From Verrucomicrobiaceae bacterium (GTDB lineage: Bacteria; Verrucomicrobiota; Verrucomicrobiia; Verrucomicrobiales; Verrucomicrobiaceae): a DNA stretch of 64,000 bases. Within the stretch, counting starts at the first letter, position 1, and each line of letters begins with the position of its first letter. Below, piece by piece: positions 61,687 to 64,000 of the stretch. The translations under genes were made by a program, and so were the position numbers. The stretch is taken from NCBI GenBank assembly GCA_016795365.1, contig JAEUHN010000040.1, positions 219,922-283,921 of the forward strand. The letters are read 5' to 3'. The notes under the pieces are model-generated. The model had not been told where the DNA came from and ran no database searches. It saw nothing but the letters and a program-made list of their open reading frames with translations.

Positions 61687-62184
61687 TTAGGCACCGAGGT
61701 AAACGCCAAACGCTGAGAACACCGCAAGCACGAACATCACGACCGCAGCGCGCAGCCACTTGAACTTCCGCTTCAGCACGCGGGCGGCGAGGTAGTTCTG
61801 CACGCAGTATTGCTCGTCGAGCAGACCCGTCTCCATCACGCGCATGAACTCGCGCTGATAGCTCTGGAAGTCCGCGTGCTGCGCGATGTCGCCCCAGAAA
61901 AGCACGCTTGTGCCCTGGCCTGGCATTCTTGGGAAGATGACACCGCCAGCGACGACCGTGGAGATCGCGAAGCAAACGATGGCCACATAGAACAACCCAT
62001 CGCGATGCGGCGGATTTGCCAGCAGGAACGTCGCTGCACCCACATTGCCCGCGAGGAAGGCCGTGGCCTTGGTGTCCATCACGGTGATGTAGTGATTGAG
62101 GTAGTCGTTGATGTCCTTGGCCGCGCTCGCCTTGTCGAGATCAAAGGGGCGCAGCGGAGCCTGGTCGTCGCAAGGCGCGTTCAT
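61687..62184 (-). CDS. Pycsar-TM-like (DUF5706) membrane effector
   Basis: A 165-residue protein with membrane helices at about 42-56, 64-84 and 144-163. The first helix is led by INDYLNHYITVMDTKATAFL, and the second is followed by IFPRMPGQGTSVLFWGDIAQ. The end QNYLAARVLKRKFKWLRAAV again fits the Pycsar effector transmembrane family, whose members disrupt the inner membrane when a cyclic pyrimidine nucleotide signal is made. No cyclase gene is adjacent. Its ATG overlaps the stop of the nucleotidyltransferase gene (ATGA). Confidence 0.75.
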   Translation of the reverse strand: MNAPCDDQAPLRPFDLDKASAAKDINDYLNHYITVMDTKATAFLAGNVGAATFLLANPPHRDGLFYVAIVCFAISTVVAGGVIFPRMPGQGTSVLFWGDIAQHADFQSYQREFMRVMETGLLDEQYCVQNYLAARVLKRKFKWLRAAVVMFVLAVFSAFGVYLGA

Positions 62185-62759
62185 GAGGTGGCTTTCGTGA
62201 TGATCTGGCGAACGACCGGCAGGGCGCGGTCGAATGCTTCGTGCAACTCCTGGATGTCCGGCATGCGCACGTTCGCGAACGCAGGCTCCATGTCAGCGAG
62301 CGTGATGTGATCGTGACGGACCAGGAACTCCACGTCCTGCATGTCTTGCAAATCATTGCCGCGCATCATCTTGGTGAGGATGAGATCAATGGTGTGCGGG
62401 CGGAAGAGTTTCAGATGTCTCGTCGGCGGGCGGAGCACGGGGACGATGTGCTGCTCCCACTCGGGGCGGAGGAAGACTTGATCCTCCTGGAAGAGATGGG
62501 TGATGTAGAGGCCCTTCGGTTCGAGCTGTTTGTTGGTCGCATCCACCGCATCCCAAAACTGATCGTCGTTGACCAAGGTCTGGAGTTCGACGTTTCGTAT
62601 GATGCCGTCCACATCCTTCGTGGATCCGAACTCGGGACGGACCCCATCGTAGCCGAGGCAAAGAGCGCCGCGACCGTAGAGCACCAGTGATACTTCGTGG
62701 TCGAGGGCCGCATCCAGGGTGCTCAGCACTTCGGAGGGGTTGTCTTGAAAAGCACTCAT
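62181..62759 (-). CDS. Pol-beta-type nucleotidyltransferase (DUF6036/AbiEii-like)
   Basis: A 192-residue protein. LVLYGRGALCLGY is the P-loop-like helix entry and FGSTKDVDGI carries the catalytic Asp pair D49 and D51. HTIDLILTKMMRGNDLQDMQ with DVEFLVRHD is the downstream helical block seen in DUF6036/AbiEii-like nucleotidyltransferases, which serve as toxins or antitoxins in many systems. The ATG at 62759 overlaps the preceding stop in ATGA. A much longer frame upstream overlaps the unknown gene and is rejected. Confidence 0.75.
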   Translation of the reverse strand: MSAFQDNPSEVLSTLDAALDHEVSLVLYGRGALCLGYDGVRPEFGSTKDVDGIIRNVELQTLVNDDQFWDAVDATNKQLEPKGLYITHLFQEDQVFLRPEWEQHIVPVLRPPTRHLKLFRPHTIDLILTKMMRGNDLQDMQDVEFLVRHDHITLADMEPAFANVRMPDIQELHEAFDRALPVVRQIITKATS

Positions 62760-63322
62760 GCTGCTGAGGGACGAATCCACTGCATCACGACACCTTTGCC
62801 CTTCCGCGTGTAGCCGGTCATGGCGACGAAGCGAGTGGGGTGAGGTAGAAGGTCCATCGGTGCCGGAGACGTCTCGGGAAGCAAAGCGAGGAGGTCCGAC
62901 CAGAAGCCATTCTCGGGTTCCACCTTTTTGCCGCACTCCGCGACATGCCGGACGACCACCTCGCACCGCTCCCGAATTGCCAGCGAGGCACACCGGGAGG
63001 CGGAGTTGCCTTCGGCTCCCAGCATCGCCGCTCCCACGCGAATGCCATGTTGCGAATGCGGCTGGCAGATGGAGAGCAATGCGATGGACAGTTCTTCGTT
63101 GGTTAGTTCACGAGTCGGACTGGCGGACGACGACATGCGAAGCACAGGCTCTTCGCGGAGGACGCCTGACTCATTCGCCAAGTCATAGTAGCGACACCCT
63201 CGCTGCACCGCGAGCGCGCACAGCTCATCCACGCCGCGCAAGCCCAGCCGCCTCGCCTTCATCAGCAGAGGGGAGAGGTGCGGGGTAGTGCCTAGCTTGC
63301 GGGCCAGCGTTTCAGTCGTCAT
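62756..63322 (-). CDS. Unknown protein heading the nucleotidyltransferase/effector operon
   Basis: A 188-residue soluble protein. The N-terminus ETLARKLGTTPHLSPLLMKA and RRLGLRGVDELCALAVQRGC could form a helical DNA- or protein-binding region. A middle segment has several Cys (SICQP, SRCASLAIRERCEVV, AECGKK) and the end is basic/aromatic (FVAMTGYTRKGKGVVMQWIR). No family recognised. An ATG or GTG further upstream to 63358 is possible. Its stop overlaps the nucleotidyltransferase start. Position suggests an antitoxin, sensor or regulator. Confidence 0.6.
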   Translation of the reverse strand: MTTETLARKLGTTPHLSPLLMKARRLGLRGVDELCALAVQRGCRYYDLANESGVLREEPVLRMSSSASPTRELTNEELSIALLSICQPHSQHGIRVGAAMLGAEGNSASRCASLAIRERCEVVVRHVAECGKKVEPENGFWSDLLALLPETSPAPMDLLPHPTRFVAMTGYTRKGKGVVMQWIRPSAA

Positions 63323-63478
63323 GCGCGTGAGGATACGAGTTTCACCACCGTGTCGCAATCCCCGCTTCCATGATTTCGGTGGGCCACTCGCGATGGCTCA
63401 CGGACCACACGAAAGATGAGATTACGGGAATAAGGCATCGGGCACCACCTCTCACGAGTGAACTCACTCATCGCTATC

Positions 63479-63943
63479 ATGATCTCTCACTGCTGGACCT
63501 TACCCAACGCCATACTCGCCAAAGCCGCTGCCTTCCTGCGCGATCCGTTTCTTCTCGGCATCCGTCTTTACTGGGGCTGGCAGTTTTTCATGACGGGCAA
63601 AGGCAAGCTCATGAACCTGGACAACACCACGAGCTTCTTCATGGACCTCGGCATCCCGTTGCCGAAGCTGAATGCGCTCATGGCGGGCAGCACGGAGTGC
63701 TTCGGTGGCTTGCTGTTGCTCATCGGGCTGGCTTCGCGGCTCACGTCGATTCCGCTGATCTTCACGATGATCGTGGCCTATCTCACGGCGGATCGTGACA
63801 AGGTGCTGGGCATCTTTGAGGACTCGGATGCGTTCGTCACCGCTGCGCCCTTTCTGTTCATGCTCGCGGCAGTGATCATCTTCATCTTTGGCCCTGGGAG
63901 GTTCTCCGCCGATGCTCGCCTTCGCCTCACCCACGTTTCTTGA
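63479..63943 (+). CDS. DoxX family membrane protein
   Basis: A 154-residue protein with four membrane helices: FLLGIRLYWGWQFFMTGKGK, LMAGSTECFGGLLLLIGLAS, LIFTMIVAYLT and FVTAAPFLFMLAAVIIFIFG. RLYWGWQFFMTGKGKL and LGIPLPKLNALMAGSTE are DoxX signatures. DoxX genes commonly end bufferin/MNIO clusters, so this one may belong functionally with 59623-61680 although the minus-strand module separates them. A GTG at 63458 is an alternative start. Confidence 0.87.
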   Translation: MISHCWTLPNAILAKAAAFLRDPFLLGIRLYWGWQFFMTGKGKLMNLDNTTSFFMDLGIPLPKLNALMAGSTECFGGLLLLIGLASRLTSIPLIFTMIVAYLTADRDKVLGIFEDSDAFVTAAPFLFMLAAVIIFIFGPGRFSADARLRLTHVS

Positions 63944-64000
63944 TTTCGGCATTGACCGAGATGCCCTGGCCCCGTCTCATGCTCGTCGCACCACGGTGAC
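63927..64000 (-). CDS. Possible 3' end of a gene continuing beyond the window
   Basis: The frame is open from the window edge to a TGA at 63929-63927 and reads RGATSMRRGQGISVNAEIKK before the end, with GC-rich third positions like the neighbours. It would overlap the convergent DoxX gene by 17 bases. Only about 24 codons are visible, so this is weak. Confidence 0.3.
   Translation of the reverse strand, partial: HRGATSMRRGQGISVNAEIKKRG

Noticed and set aside
61687..62184. A standard Pycsar system
   Set aside because: The effector-like protein is present but no adenylate/uridylate cyclase-like gene is found on either side.
62181..62993. Longer nucleotidyltransferase beginning at 62993
   Set aside because: The extra N-terminal part lies out of frame inside the upstream gene and has Arg/Gly-rich shadow composition; the ATGA overlap at 62759 is a better start.

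Overview
The window is a GC-rich, densely coded bacterial chromosome segment. I infer the phylum Verrucomicrobiota, probably near Prosthecobacter/Verrucomicrobium. The evidence is the mix of secreted DUF1501, DUF1080 (3-keto-disaccharide hydrolase), Tat/Sec-exported sugar-isomerase and Gfo/Idh/MocA proteins, BD-FAE-type esterases, paired PilT ATPases, a stand-alone secretin, and palindromic interspersed repeats of a kind common in that group. Few genes have a good Shine-Dalgarno sequence; starts were mostly chosen from signal peptides, family N-termini and ATGA-type overlaps. There is no rRNA, CRISPR array or recognisable transposase. One tRNA (Asn-GTT) is present. No gene-free stretch exceeds 300 bases.

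Layout. 1-5.5 kb: edge-truncated lipoprotein, DUF1501 protein, ECF sigma factor with phased operator-like repeats, UbiA prenyltransferase, secreted M20 amidohydrolase. 5.5-10.7 kb: operon gspD - histidine kinase - receiver/pseudokinase. 10.8-15.8 kb: homoserine dehydrogenase, esterase, TIM-barrel isomerase, pyruvate dehydrogenase E2. 15.8-20.6 kb: seven minus-strand genes (DUF883, holin-X/YqjE, small membrane protein, two PilT ATPases, two membrane/unknown proteins). 20.8-28 kb: rmlD, hexose-6-phosphate mutarotase, SGNH hydrolase, squalene-cyclase-like protein, folC, rsmE, tRNA-Asn. 28.3-38.3 kb: outer-membrane protein, small Cys-repeat protein, AsmA-like protein, PotA-like ATPase, hydrolase, Gfo/Idh/MocA protein, queF, polyprenyl synthase, rmlB, DUF1080 protein. 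38.4-47.7 kb: heme O synthase, isomerase, M20 dipeptidase, site-2 protease, thioredoxin-fold protein, PQQ-type propeller, manC, ruvX, truA. 47.7-53 kb: an overlapping four-gene operon of two Cys-motif paralogues, a kelch protein and a secreted unknown; then a small membrane gene flanked by a 16-base direct repeat, lysS and a pdeM-like phosphoesterase. 53-59.5 kb: cell-wall amidase, enolase-superfamily enzyme, and an operon of esterase, CocE hydrolase and SDR.

59.6-64 kb is the most interesting part. A bufferin-type RiPP cluster has a Cys-repeat precursor, an MNIO/DUF692 maturase and a DUF2063 partner, with a strong hairpin between precursor and maturase. A DoxX gene, a usual companion, lies 1.8 kb further on. 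Between them, on the opposite strand, sit three tightly overlapping genes: an unknown protein, a Pol-beta-type nucleotidyltransferase and a Pycsar-TM-like membrane effector. I read these as a candidate defence or toxin-antitoxin module without the usual Pycsar cyclase.

As a whole the window mixes housekeeping genes (lysS, truA, ruvX, hom, folC, queF, rsmE, E2), surface-sugar synthesis (rmlB, rmlD, manC), envelope and secretion functions (secretin, PilT pair, amidase, AsmA, OMP) and a secreted carbohydrate-processing repertoire.
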